A stretch of DNA of 64,000 nucleotides from Ceriagrion tenellum (GCA_963169105.1 CAUJGU010000423.1:1-64000), one strand, 5' to 3'. Positions 1-11,184 are shown, counted from the stretch's first letter. Notes: generated from the sequence alone by a model not told the origin. A program made the numbers and translations.

Positions 1-608
1 GTGTAGAGATGTTTTTTTTCTGTATAAAAAAGGTATTACCCCAAAATGATGGGAGCCACATGCCCTTCTCAAGAAAATGAGTTTCACTTACTCAATAGAG
101 TTTCCATGGTCATGCGCCGCTGCCGATTCAGTTGTTCGTAATTTCGTATTCATTGGGTTCAATGATAAGAGCAGCAGGTTCTTCGTTAAGTGTTCATTTG
201 CCATTTTCTTTTACTTTTTCATTGTTTAATCATTTGTGTGTAGGTTATCATTACAAATTACCTGAAGATGCACTGCTATCTAGTGATTCACGCTATCAGT
301 TAATCGGATCATGCCCTTTTCTTGAGAGTTGACCATAAACTTTGTTTGGGAAGTATTCCATGACGTGTTTCCTGCATCATAAAACCGAGGTTAGTACACA
401 ACTGATTCGCTGAGGTTTTAATCATGTTTTCGTTGATTTTTTGTACGTTCTGTGCTGTGAAGCGATTGTAATGTTTGCCTGACAGGATCCGGCGACTTGG
501 AAGGAGTCTGTCAAAAATCTGTGGGTCCTGTCAGACGAACATTCATCCTTGCTATTGTGAACTTTTATGTGACGGCCACGATATATCACTGAACATGTGA
601 CCCGAATT
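1..608. other. Left-edge flank without recognised gene
   Basis: No coding exon, RNA gene or repeat family is recognised here. Short open frames are unconvincing. The segment ends at the GTGTCCTC target-site copy (609-616) that borders the transposon starting at 617. Confidence 0.5.
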
Positions 609-616
609 GTGTCCTC

Positions 617-985
617 GGTAAATGTCTGATTCCGTCACACCTTTGAAAAGTTTTTTTCGACCCTGTCCACATACCGTATCGCCGCGAAATTTGTGTGACA
701 AATACTAGAAAGATGCCGGTATCTAAAGATAATTTTATTTTGGGGGAATAAGTAATGCACGATAAATAGGAAATTTTCAAAGCTTGAGGTGACTTTTTCC
801 CGGCCGCCATTGCACTGTTTCCACTTTTGAGCGCAGCGTGGCACGACAGTCGCTGAGTTGCGTTTACTCTTAAAATTTCCCGTTCCATGTGTTTCGTAAC
901 CGCACAGAATGTCGTCGCTTGAACGATGGAAACGCAGGACGTTTGAAGTAATGTTTTATTTCTGTTTTAACCTATGTTGACATTT
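617..985 (+). repeat. Left module of the GGTAAATG transposon (copy I)
   Basis: This 370-bp block is clearly repeated at about 8274-8650. Shared stretches include CATATCGCCGCGAAATTT-like, TAATTTTATTTTGGGG and CGCAGCGTGGCACGACAGTC-like segments. In copy I it runs straight into the 81-bp array at about 985. In copy II roughly 340 bp of other sequence lies between them. No coding potential is recognised. Confidence 0.7.
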
Positions 986-2829
986 CATTCCTAGGAGGTG
1001 TAGACATGTAGAGACTTATATTTTCAAGAAAAAAATATCCCTCGAGACGGCTGGTGATTGTAAGGGTGGAAATAGGAGGTGCAGGCATGTACAGACGTAT
1101 ATTTTCTAGAAAAAAATCTCCCTCGAGACGGTTGGTGATTATGAGGACGGAAATAGAAGGTTCAGGCATGTACAGACGTATATTTTCTAGAAAAAAATCT
1201 CCCTCGAGACGGTTGGTGTATAGAAGGGTGGAAATAGGAAGTGTAGGCATGTAGAGACGTATATTTTCTAGAAAAAAATCTCCATCGCGATCGTTGGAGA
1301 TTATAAGGGTGAAATAGGTGGTGTAGGCATATAAAGACGCATATATTCTAGAAATAAATCTCCCTCGAGATGGTTGGTGATTATAAGTGTGGAAATAGGA
1401 GGTGTAGGCATGTACAGACGTATATTTTCTAGAAAAAAATCTCCCTCGAGAAGGTTGGTGAATGTAAAGGTGGAAATAGGAGGTGTAGGCATGCAGAGAG
1501 GTATATTTTCTAGAAAAAATTCTCCCTCATAAATCATGCAGGTTGGTGTATATAAGGGTGAAAATAGGAGGTGTAGGCGTGTAGAGAGGTATATTTTCTA
1601 GAATAAAATCTCCCTCGAGACGGTTGGTGATTATATGGGCGGAAATAGGAGGTGCAGGCATGTAGAGAGGTATATTTTCTAGAAAAAAATCTCCCTCGAG
1701 AGGGCTGGTGATTATAAGTGTGGAAATAGGAGGTGTAGGCATGTAGAGAGGTATATTTTCTAGAAAAAAATCTCCCTCGAGAGGGCTGGTGATTATAAGT
1801 GTGGAAATAGGAGGTGTAGGCATGTAGAGAGGTATATTTTCTAGAATAAAATCTCCCTCGAGACGGTTGGTGATTATAAGGGCGGAAATAGGAGGTGCAG
1901 GCATGTAGAGAGGTATATTTTCTAGAAAAAAATCTCCCTCGAGACGGTTGGTGTATATAAGGGTGGAAATAGGAAGTGTAGGCATGTAGAGACGTATATT
2001 TTCTAGAATAAAATCTCCATCGCGATCGTTGGAGATTATAAGGGTGAAATAGGTGGTGTAGGCATGTAAAGACGCATATATTCTAGAAATAAATCTCCCT
2101 CGAGATGGTTGGTGATTATAAGTGTGGAAATAGGAGGGGTAGGCATGTACAGACGTATATTTTCTAGAAAAAAATCTCCCTCGAGACGGTTGGTGATTTT
2201 GAGGACGGAAATAGAAGGTTCAGGCATGTACAGACGTATATTTTCTAGAAAAAAATCTCCCTCGAGACGGTTGGTGTATAGAAGGGTGGAAATAGGAAGT
2301 GTAGGCATGTAGAGACGTATATTTTCTAGAAAAAAATCTCCATCGCGATCGTTGGAGATTATAAGGGTGAAATAGGTGGTGTAGGCGTGTAAAGACGCAT
2401 ATATTCTAGAAATAAATCTCTCTCGAGATGGTTGGTGATTATAAGTGTGGAAATAGGAGGGGTAGGCATGTACAGACGTATATTTTCTAGAAAAAAATCT
2501 CCCTCGAGAAGGTTGGTGAATGTAAAGGTGGAAATAGGAGGTGTAGGCATGCAGAGAGGTATATTTTCTAGAAAAAAATCTCCCTCATAAATCATGCAGG
2601 TTGGTGTATATAAGGGTGAAAATAGGAGGTGTAGGCATGTAGAGAGGTATATTTTCTAGAATAAAATCTCCCTCGAGACGGTTGGTGATTATATGGGCGG
2701 AAATAGGAGGTGCAGGCATGTAGAGAGGTATATTTTCTAGAAAAAAATCTCCCTCGAGACGGTTGGTGATTATAAGGGCGGAAATAGGAGGTGCAGGCAT
2801 GTAGAGAGGTATATTTTCTATAGCGCGTC
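985..2829 (+). repeat. 81-bp minisatellite array 1 (about 23 units)
   Basis: Tandem units repeat every 81 bp; the CAGGCATG/TAGGCATG landmark falls at 1082, 1163 and 1244. Each unit has the order GTGTAGGCATGTAGAGA, TATATTTTCTAGAAAAAAAT, CTCCCTCGAGACGGTTGG, then a GGAAATAGGAG segment. A higher-order period of about 1,058 bp (13 units plus 5 bp) is visible: the variant CATCGCGATCGTTGGAG occurs near 1283, 2026 and 2341. Because 81 is divisible by three, both strands stay open and produce 27-residue periodic open frames; I read these as by-products, not proteins. The last unit is split by the insertion at 2830. Confidence 0.93.
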
Positions 2830-2869
2830 CCACATTTAGTTGACAGTACAGGCCTTATGGAGTACAATG

Positions 2870-4990
2870 TTGCCAAACCTACGCTCCGTCATCCGACATC
2901 CTGATGGTTTAGGCCACCACTCATAACACCGCGCTAAAATATCAAATTTAAAAAGAAATAATGGAGGCCCTCGATTCACGTCATTCCGATACATATTTGA
3001 TTCTATATTATGCATCGTAAATAGCGGTTATTAAATTCTAAAATTCAATACCACAGCGCGCAATCATAATTTTTATATGTTTATACTGTAAACATGCATT
3101 AATCCCATCATAAAAGACCATTTAAATATATTTTTTCTGAGTAAAGGAGTAAGAATGAACGTAAGAACTGGTAAATAACTAAATTTAAGTGGTCACGAAT
3201 ATCTTGTTCTGTTTTACGTTCATTGGATTTTCGTCGCACATCGTCAGCACGCATCTCCGACTCGGGAATCGGGTACGGAAAAAGATTGATAGAAATGGAA
3301 TTATGAAGAGAAAAGACATACTATTTGTTAGAATATGAATGGAAAATTTTATTAGTTTTAATGGAAATTTTTATTGATGGAAGTATTTATTCAGAGAATG
3401 TCCCAGGAATTTGGGAAAATTCAATTCTGAAGTAGGAGAATTCATTGGTTAATCAATTTGGTTAAATCAAGGGATTTGTACATGAGAAACAACTAACCCA
3501 AAGGTGAAAAGTAGGGCCTACTCTTACCGTTTCACTGTAATTTTTGAACAGAACACTTCATGGGGTAGCGTCTTTGGGGCCTCGAGTAACGAATATTAAA
3601 AAATAGTGAGTCGTTGTTTACAATATTTTGTGGATTATTTTCTTGCTTCTACTTCCTTGACGCGCAGACGAAGACTGAGGAGCATTTCTCATTTCTTTCT
3701 TACTCCAAGTCATGTCTGCAAATAGCCTAACATTGATCCATATCTCTTCTTTGAGCGCAAAATCTTTTTTCACGATAATTTTTAGCTCTCTACATTAACT
3801 GTATAGCAATTGTATAAAAGTTGTCCCCTTTAATAAGAATGATTCGTTTCCCTCTGCAGCCGCATACGCAGGGCCGCCCAGAGGTAGGGCAAGGGGGGCA
3901 GTTTGCCCCAGGTCAGCGCCTTTTGAGCCTTGAAGTCGCTAAAATAAAAAAGAGAACTCAATATTTACCATATTCTGTGGAGTAATTTCTAATTTCCATT
4001 GAGACAATAAGCAGAAAATAAACAACACTCCTAAAACCTCGTTTCCCCTTACCTTACCACAATCGTAACAAACGAACCATCCCCAATCTGGTTGCCGTAT
4101 TTTCCTCCTTTCGAGGATTCGCGAGTCTACCGGATTCCCTTCCCCTAGAGTACCCAGGCCTGAGGTCTGACGTCCAGGTTCTTTTGTACATACATTTTTC
4201 TTTAGGCGGGTCCCTCCCACTCCTCGCGCAATGGAGCCCACAGGGCCCCACAGGCGGAAACCAAAGGGAAGGACACCGCGGGTGACTTGACACAGAAGCT
4301 ATCCCTTTCGTCGAAACCCTATCCAGCTCCCAAGCATTTAATGCAGCCTATTGAAGGGGAAGACGCCAGGCGAAATCCTTGAAAGAACAGTAAATTGCCG
4401 CTGCTTTCTACTGCCCTTCTCCGGTATTCCAACGATTAATTCTGGAACAACAACGTCCTGCGTGAACATTTATCGCATATCCTCAATTACCTGTTCGAAA
4501 TTTGCTTTTTTTTATATTTTACCAAAACACTTTCAACTTATGCTAGGAGATGAAAAACATCGCCTACAACTAAATGATAGTTTAAGTATACGTAATAATG
4601 TTAGCAAAATGATCCACTACCGCCCAAGAATTATTTTCCCCTTATTTTAAGCAAGCTAAGGTATTTATATTTACTTCTATTTTTTATATTTAAAATTCTA
4701 AGACCGATCAAGTGAGAACCTCTCTGGCAAAGTTTAAGGAAAATAATTTGACGCGATGCCAATACACGCATGCTCTAGGAATTATACTTGAGTTTTTTTA
4801 AAGAGCGGTCCTCTTCATGAGTTGAACTTTTTCAATGAACTTATGTGTCGCATACGATGAGTAATGATGATAAACTCTACGCTTTCAAGTCTCCATAAAT
4901 AATTCTTGTCTAAAGCAGATTGTATAATAGCACTGTAATCAGCCGAAACATAAAAAAGATTAACTATTATCGAAACAAAATGCCTCCATA
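2870..4990. other. Non-coding interior of the nested element
   Basis: No gene recognised. At about 3869 the sequence CAGGGCCGCCCAGAGGTAGG followed by GCAAGGGGGGCAG resembles the ends of hAT-type elements that begin CAGGG, but no matching opposite end was found. Small open frames at 3939-4293 and 4351-4650 have no recognised motifs. Confidence 0.35.
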
Positions 4991-4999
4991 CCTTCTTGT

Positions 5000-6299
5000 T
5001 CATGAGTCCGAGAGATATTCCACTCCCTCCATGTAGCGCGATGTGCTCGGCTGTGGCTCGTCCTCCGTTGAGGGAGATGTCGACTGAGAGGATGAAGACG
5101 ATGTCAGACGAATAATTAACTCTTTGATGTCATCTTGCAAATTGTCTGCACGCCACATGTCTTCTTCCAATTTCTTCACGTGCTCGACATAGTTTTTCCA
5201 ATTTTCGGAAGTGATGACATCAAAGCTTTCTGTGATGAGTTTTTCTACCTCTTTCTTCTTAAAAGTGGTGTTCTTCATCCCAAGGTAATGTTTTACTTGA
5301 GCCCAAACCATTTCGATTGGATTCAGTTCGCAATGATATGGTTGTAGTCTTAGCACTCTACAGCCATAGCTCTTCGCTAGTTCATCTATCTTAAATTTTT
5401 CATATTTTTCCCGCACTTGATTCACCACAAATAAAAGATCTCTTTTCAAGCTGTCCTCGTCAAAGCCAATTCCTTTGCTAACCAACCACTCTTTAATGGA
5501 ATTTTTCCTCCAGCTTGTGGTAGGTAAGGATTCCAATTTCCTCGAATGGTATAATGCATTATCTGCAACTATAATTGTGCCTTCGGGTATGTTTGAGAGA
5601 AGTGAGTGCTCAAACCAGCTCTCATAACAATCGCCATCAACTTCGTCATGCTCATCCATGGTGTTTTTCTTGCATACAAAAACACGTGCTGTTCCCTCTA
5701 TGAACCCTTTCTCCGTCCCTGCATGTATAATTGCAAAGCGTCCACCTCGGGAGGTGGGGGCCTTCAGCCCGGTTGTAAGTCCAGAAAGAAAAGCCTGACG
5801 AGGAGTTTCTATTTTTTTGTCGCGCCAAGTCATGTTCACTGTTTATCCGACATTGATCCAAGTTTCGTCTGTGAAAACAATGACCCTTCGTTCACGACGA
5901 TATTGTTTTAGCTGCCTTAAATAATTATGTCGCCAACGAATAATATCGTCCCTTTCAATTTAAATGCTTCTTTTTCCCCTGCGTTCGTTCACAAAACCTA
6001 TGTCAACAAGAAGGCGATATAATGTAGTCCTCTTGCAATTTGGAAGATCTTTGTCCATGTTGACTGAGCTTATAATAGATTTTAAAGTCGGAGGAATATT
6101 TCGCTCTCGAATTCTTGTAAGTCTGTCTAACTTTTTTAGTCTTTGAAGGTGTCACTAATGGACCACGGGACGCTTCCTTTCTCACTCTGTAGATAGTGGA
6201 CTGTGAGCAACCAGTTGCCTTCGAAGTTTCACGGCAGGCTTCAGTTATACTGAGGGATTTGTTGAAGTATGAGAAGACGTTGAACACCAGCTCTTTCAC
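5000..6299 (-). pseudogene. Tc1/mariner-like DDE transposase, broken
   Basis: Minus-strand reading from 6299 gives an N-terminal helix-turn-helix region (TGCSQSTIYRVRKEA). It is followed, through stops and frame breaks at about 5840-6003, by a DDE catalytic domain. The first acidic motif VFTDETWINV lies in the broken part near 5862-5891. The second is VADNALYHS and the third LNPIEMVWAQVKHYL, both in the clean 279-codon frame 5839-5000. The family cuts and pastes DNA at TA. In-frame stops are seen just after the first motif (a TAA where a His-type codon is usual after NVG) and about 35 codons before it. The C-terminus ends in a serine-rich tail. The catalytic residues are recognisable, but the gene cannot give a full protein as it stands. 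Confidence 0.85.
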
Positions 6300-7500
6300 G
6301 GCTTCTCAGCTTCCCCCCTTTTCTCCTCCTCGTCGCATCGGACATGGTGATAGGGCACCTTACAGAAGATATTGATGAAAAATACTCCACAGCTCTGATA
6401 AACACAGCAGACTACACACCACTTGTTCACTCAAAAAAATCCTACAAGAAACTGAAAGTCCTCGCTAATTCTTTTCCTATCCCCTTCCGCTGGGGTTGCT
6501 TCCCGTGCAGATGTTTTATGGCACCCTATTAACGGAACTTCTGGAAAAACCTAGAGTGTCCTTTTCCTTAAGGGCTTACACCGAAGAGGAATGCCCCTCG
6601 TGCGGATTATGGAATAATTTCTTTCATGTTTCCAACGGCAAGACTCGTAAAGGCGAAATTTGCGTCTTATTTCAAAGCCGTCAAAAGGTGCATGGGATAG
6701 GCTTTGTTAGGATGATGATAGGATGTCATTGTCTTGAAATATAAATATTTCTAATACAACGTATGAGTACTCTCCTTCAAAAACATCTAACGAAGAATTA
6801 CATGCATTTAGTATGCATTTATATAAATCCCGTTTTCCACCGAATAATCTTCCGTCTGCGCTGTGGAAGTTAGCAAGATAGCAAGCAGCGCGCCTCGGCG
6901 GTACCGTGGCGCGCTGCTTGTTGTCTTGCGTAGCTCCGAAATAATTTTTCTTAAGATCAAAACGTTATAGTTTTCTTCACAATTGAGATAACTAAATTAT
7001 TTTTTCACTGAAAACAAATTAATATTTTTCTTCAAATTTTATACGCAGGATATACGGACCTAAAACTTAAGGAACGTAAGTTAGCAGGCGATTACGTTTT
7101 ACCTTACAAAAACCAAACTTTTTTGTCCTTAAGATATTTACATCAGTATAACAAAATTTCAGCTCAATTAAATTCTAACTAATGTACATCTTTATTGAAA
7201 TAAAAAGAATATGGAACGTTCTGCATAAGTTTCAATCCAGTATGAAGAACGGTTTGCCCACACTTGAGTGAAGAAGACAAAGTCAAAAGAGCCGCGTTTG
7301 TTGCGTAAATTAATGAAAATATTTTTTATAACTTTTATTATAAATTTTATGAAAAAACTATTACGACCAGTAAATGTAGCGTGTCTCTTTGCATTGAAAG
7401 AGATGATGATTAATTGGATAGTGCAATATTAATTTTTCTGCTGCTGTTGGCAACAGCGCATCTCCAGCCTTATGGGGATTAACATGGGAAACGAATCTCC
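6300..7500. other. Non-coding right arm of the nested element
   Basis: No protein family recognised. Two short plus-strand frames (6344-6532 and 6496-6744) overlap in different frames and show no motif. AT-rich sequence follows to the right TIR. Confidence 0.35.
6882..6920. repeat. GC-rich perfect hairpin
   Basis: CAAGCAGCGCGCC (6882-6894) and its exact reverse complement GGCGCGCTGCTTG (6908-6920) form a 13-bp stem around a 13-base loop. An imperfect extension lies outside it (GCAAGATAG against CTTGCGTAGC). It is strikingly GC-rich within AT-rich surroundings. Confidence 0.85.
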
Positions 7501-7736
7501 ATAAGAGCCCATACTGTCAACTAAATGTGGAACGCACTTTAGAAAAAAATCTCCCTCGAGACGGCTGGTGATTATAAGTGTGGAAATAGGAGGTGTAGGC
7601 ATGGCGGAATTAAATTGCAGAAAAGGCGTAAAGCGGGCGAAGGAGAAGTTGGAAATGGATAAAAACGACTTCATAAGTGAAAAAAATGGCATTAACAACG
7701 TCGGAAATTGGCATTTCGAGGTCGCGTACCGTCCCA

Positions 7737-8033
7737 CCCCAGCACCCCTGTTTCACTCCACAGGGCCCGTAACCTTGTAGGCTGGGGATATAAAAGGCAT
7801 ATTTAAATGCCGTCATCGTGGCTGGTACTCGTAAAAACACGAATTTCTAAATCTAGGATCACTCCAAAAAGCGCTATTCGTCACTTTCAACCCTCCATGA
7901 ACCACGAAAACTGTTTTTAAATTGTCATTAATGCCTTTTTCACTACCAAATGTCCCCACCAAGGGCCTGTGTGTGTTGTGTACTTTCCCACCGCTGTTTC
8001 ACTCCACAGGGCCCGTAACCTTGTTGGCTGGGG
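7737..8033. repeat. Structured 51-bp CCCCAGC...GCTGGGG motif, copies 1 and 2
   Basis: A 51-bp segment bounded by CCCCAGC and GCTGGGG, with an inner CCTG/CAGG pair around TTTCACTCCA, occurs at 7737-7787. It recurs, less perfectly, at 7987-8033. Both lie in the right module of transposon I and recur in transposon II. Conservation of the two nested pairings suggests a foldable DNA or RNA element. Confidence 0.6.
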
Positions 8034-8999
8034 TAAGAATACGTGTATTGTAGAGGTGAAGTTAGAAATAGCCCTCTATCTAAATTTTATAACGAGAATA
8101 TCTCAAAATCCTGTGGCTTAACAACTTTGCTGTAACTTTTGTTTTGTACTGTGATTCTTCAAGAACTAAACTATTTCACAGTCATTATCCTTAATATCAC
8201 CAATGTCCGGCAGTAAGTGTTATAACGGTGTATGAGGGAAGCAGACATTTACCATGTCCTCATTCAATTACCCGGTAAATGTCAGCTTCCGTCACACACC
8301 TTTGAAATTTTTTTTCGTTCCTTTCAACACAGCATATCGCCGCGAAATTTATGTGACGAAAGCTAGTGAGATGCCGGTATTTATCGATAATTTTATTTTG
8401 GGGAATAACTAATGTACGTTAAATAGGAAATTTTCAAAACTTGAGGTGACGTTTTTCCCGGCCGCCATTACACTGTTTCAACTTTTGAGCGCAGCGTGGC
8501 GCGACAGTCGCTGAGTTGCGTTTACTTTACCATTCCCGTACCATGTTATTCGTAACCGCACAGAATGTCATCGTGTGAACGCTGGAAACACTGGACATTT
8601 GAAGTAATGTTTCATTTCTGGTTTAGCCTATGTTAACAATTCATTCCTATGCCTCTATATACAATTCCCTTCCTTATTCTTGCATTTGAAATGTTTCACC
8701 ACTCACATCAATGCCGATTTTACGCTGTTCCCTACACTTAGTACACATGCCGTTACAACTATACATTCCTACCATTTCCTCGGGTTATGACTGTTTTCAG
8801 TTAACATGATACACATTATTCCATATTTTCCACTTGTGACATGCCTAATGACGAAGGTTTACGGTGAGAAGCGGTATTGAAAAGGAAGGCGCCACCGCGC
8901 CAACTGGAAAAGTATTAATATTTTAAGGAGAAAATGACGTAAATCAATACGCTTACATTCAAGATAATACAGGTAGCATTGCAGTTACGCTTTGTTAAA

Positions 9000-9665
9000 A
9001 AAAATCTCCATGGAGACGGTTGGTGATTAACAAGGTAAAAATAGAAGGCGTAGGCATGTACAGACGTGTATTTTCTAGAAATAAAATCTCCCTCGAGAAG
9101 GTTGGTGAATGTAAAGGTGGAAATAAAAGGGGTAGGCATGTAGAGACGCATATATTCTAGAAATAAATCTCCCTCGAGATGGTTGGTGATTATAAGGGCG
9201 GAAATAGGAGGTGTAGGCATGTACAGACGTATATTTTCTAGAAAAAAAATCTCCCTCGAGACGATTGGGGATTATAAGGGTTGAAATAGGAGGTGCAGGC
9301 ATGTAGTGACGTATATTTTCTAGAAAAAAAATCTCCCTCGAGACGGTTGGTGTATACAAGGGTGAACATAGGAGGTGTAGGCGTGTAGACAGGTGTATTT
9401 TCTAGAGTAAATTCTCCCTTGAGACGGTTGGTGATTATAAGGGCGGAAATAGGAGGTGTAGGCATGTAGAAAGGTATATTTTCTAGAAAAAAATCTCCCT
9501 CGAGACGGCTGGTGATTATATGTGGAAATAGGAGGTTTAGGCATGTAGAGACGTATATCATCTAGAAAAAAATCTCCCTGGTGACGGTTGGTGATTATAA
9601 GGGTGGAAATAGGAGGTGTGGGCTTATAGAGACGTATATTCTTTGGTGAATAATCTCTCAAGAGA
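9000..9665 (+). repeat. 81-bp minisatellite array 2 (about 8 units)
   Basis: Same unit and orientation as the array at 985-2829, with TATATTTTCTAGAAA and CTCCCTCGAGACGGTTGG in each unit. The end units are more diverged, for example CTCCATGGAGACGG at about 9005 and TTGGTGAATAATCTCTCAAG at about 9640. The array therefore differs about three-fold in copy number between two elements that lie side by side. Confidence 0.9.
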
Positions 9666-9869
9666 CGGTTGGAGAATGGGAGAAAGCGGCTACGAGACAT
9701 GGGGAAATGACAGAAAAGTGATAGAAAACGCGAGAGAGCGGAATTAAATTGCAGAAAAGGCGTAAAGCGGGTGAAGGAGAAGTTGGAAATGGATAAAAGT
9801 GACTTCATAAGTGAAAAAATGGCATTAACAACGTCGGAAATAGGCATTTCGAGGTCGCGTACCGTCCCA

Positions 9870-10165
9870 CCCCAGCACCCCTGTTTCACTCCACAGGGCC
9901 CGTAACCTTGTAGGCTGGGGATATAAAAGGCATATTTAAATGCCGTCATCGTGGCTGGTACTCGTAAAATCACGAATTTCTAAATCCAGGAACGCACCAA
10001 AAAATGCTATTCGTCACTTTCAACCCTCTATGAATGACGAAAACTGTTTCTAAATTGTCATTAATGCCTTCTTCACTACCAAATATCCCCACCAAGGGCC
10101 TGTGTAATGTTCCACCCCAGCACCCCTGTTTCACTCCACGGGGCCCCTAACCTGGTTTGCTGGGG
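9870..10165. repeat. Structured CCCCAGC...GCTGGGG motif, copies 3 and 4
   Basis: Equivalent positions in transposon II to the motif pair in copy I: 9870-9920 and 10115-10165. Both keep the outer CCCCAGC/GCTGGGG pairing; the inner loop varies. About 195-200 bp separate the two in both elements. Confidence 0.6.
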
Positions 10166-10648
10166 TAACAAAGCGTATATTGTAGAGGTGAAGTTAGAAA
10201 TATCCCTCTGTCGGAGCTTTCGCGAAACTGAGAAAATGGCGTCGGAAAAATGACGAAAATTGGTCATTTTCTTACGTGAATATCTCAAAAACCTGTGGCT
10301 GAACAACTTTGCTGTAACTTTTTTTTTGTACTGACATTCTTCATGAAGTAAACTATTTCACAGTCATTATCCTTAATATCACCAATTTCCGGCAATAAGT
10401 GTTTGAAAGGTGTGTGATGGAAGCAGACATTTACCCAATTAACGTACTATGGTGGTTGTTTTAATGAATTAAGTTCGACATAGAGGGGATGATGGATATT
10501 GCATTAAGCCACTGCCTGCTAAAGTTTTTGAAGGCGATGTTTAATCTGTAGAGAGCCTGTCCTTCAACTATGTCCCTCCCTTAACGGACCAAGCTTTTTT
10601 GGTAACACCGAGGACCAAGGGAGGGTCAAATAAATTTCCACTTAATAA

Positions 10649-11184
10649 TGTTGATGTAAATTGTTTATAAAAACTTTTTTATTGGCAAAAACTTCTTTCT
10701 TTGCATTGATACAATATACATTGCCCTAATTTGCACTGTAATGATTCATTATAATTTTATATAATGGTATATTCCTTTTTAGAATACAATTTGATAAAAA
10801 TTTACGTCTTTAAAATGTCATGTTTACAAAGAGCATATTGAAATGGTCATATCTGTAAAAAAAAAACTTGTTCTACTATAGATATGAATATTATGCTTCA
10901 AATGTCCACACAATTATGTTGTTGTAAATTGTTTATAAAAACATTTTTATTGGCAGAAACTACTTTCTTTGCATTAATACAATATACATTGCCCTAATTT
11001 GCACTGTAATAATTCATTATAATTTTATATAATGGTATATTCCTTTTTTAGAATACAATTTGAAAAAAATTATGTCTTTAAAATATGTTTACAAAGAGCA
11101 TATTGAAATGGTCATATCTGAAAAAAAAAACTTGTTCTACTATTGATCTGAATATTATGCTTCAAGTATAAACAATTTATCATT
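10649..11184. repeat. 268-bp tandem duplication
   Basis: 10649-10916 is repeated at 10917-11184 at an offset of 268 bp. Both start TGTTG.TGTAAATTGTTTAT and share the ATTGCCCTAATTTGCACTGT block. They differ by scattered substitutions and small indels. It abuts the 3' side of the piggyBac remnant and may be part of that element's subterminal region. The preceding 10436-10648 has no recognised feature. Confidence 0.85.

Larger units (their letters stand above)
2830..7546 (-). mobile_element. Tc1/mariner-superfamily-like element nested in the minisatellite
   Basis: The left end (from about 2830) and the reverse complement of the right end (to about 7546) share a TIR of roughly 38 bp with core CCACATTTAGTTGACAGTA. 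The host unit TTTTCTAGAAAAA is split at TA, and TA flanks both ends, as expected for the TA-specific Tc1/mariner superfamily. A decayed DDE transposase on the minus strand (5000-6299) lies inside. At 4.7 kb it is longer than usual for the superfamily, so it may itself contain other insertions. The shared TIR and TA are seen directly; that the transposase belongs to these ends is inferred. Confidence 0.7.
617..8253 (+). mobile_element. TIR DNA transposon I with internal minisatellite, interrupted
   Basis: Begins GGTAAATGTCTGATTCCGTC at 617 and ends with the inverse, GGAAGCAGACATTTACC, at 8253. The terminal inverted repeats run about 30 bp. The flanking octamers GTGTCCTC (609-616) and ATGTCCTC (8254-8261) differ at one base and look like an 8-bp target duplication. 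Order inside: left module (617-985), 81-bp array (985-2829), a nested Tc1/mariner-like insertion (2830-7546), the rest of one array unit, then a right module (to 8253). Without the insertion the element would be about 2.9 kb. No transposase belonging to it is seen, so it is probably non-autonomous. Eight-bp duplications occur in several superfamilies (hAT, P, Merlin), but the GG... terminus did not let me choose one. Confidence 0.75.
8273..10435 (+). mobile_element. TIR DNA transposon II with internal minisatellite
   Basis: Second copy of the GGTAAATG family, starting 20 bp after transposon I. The left end is CGGTAAATGTCAGCTTCCGTC (first 20 bases used as landmark) at 8273; the right end is GGAAGCAGACATTTACC at 10435. 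The flanks CAATTACC (8265-8272) and CAATTAAC (10436-10443) match at 7 of 8. It contains the left module, about 340 bp not present in copy I, an 81-bp array of about 8 units, and the right module with both CCCCAGC motifs. Copies I and II are similar but clearly diverged. No own transposase is seen. Confidence 0.75.

Noticed and set aside
972..2833. Long minus-strand open frames with a repeated 27-residue peptide (LEGDFFLENIPLYMP...)
   Set aside because: The unit is 81 bp, divisible by three, so any stop-free frame stays open through the array. Both strands are open, unit variants include changes with no codon bias, and no flanking signal or splice site supports a gene.
3867..4300. Complete hAT element starting CAGGGCCG
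   Set aside because: Only one end-like sequence was seen. No inverted partner and no 8-bp duplication could be found.
7610..7840. Minus-strand frame conserved at 9320-9973 (VPATMTAFKYAFYIPS...)
   Set aside because: Conservation is explained by the two transposon copies. The frame continues into the satellite in one copy only, and no known domain is visible.
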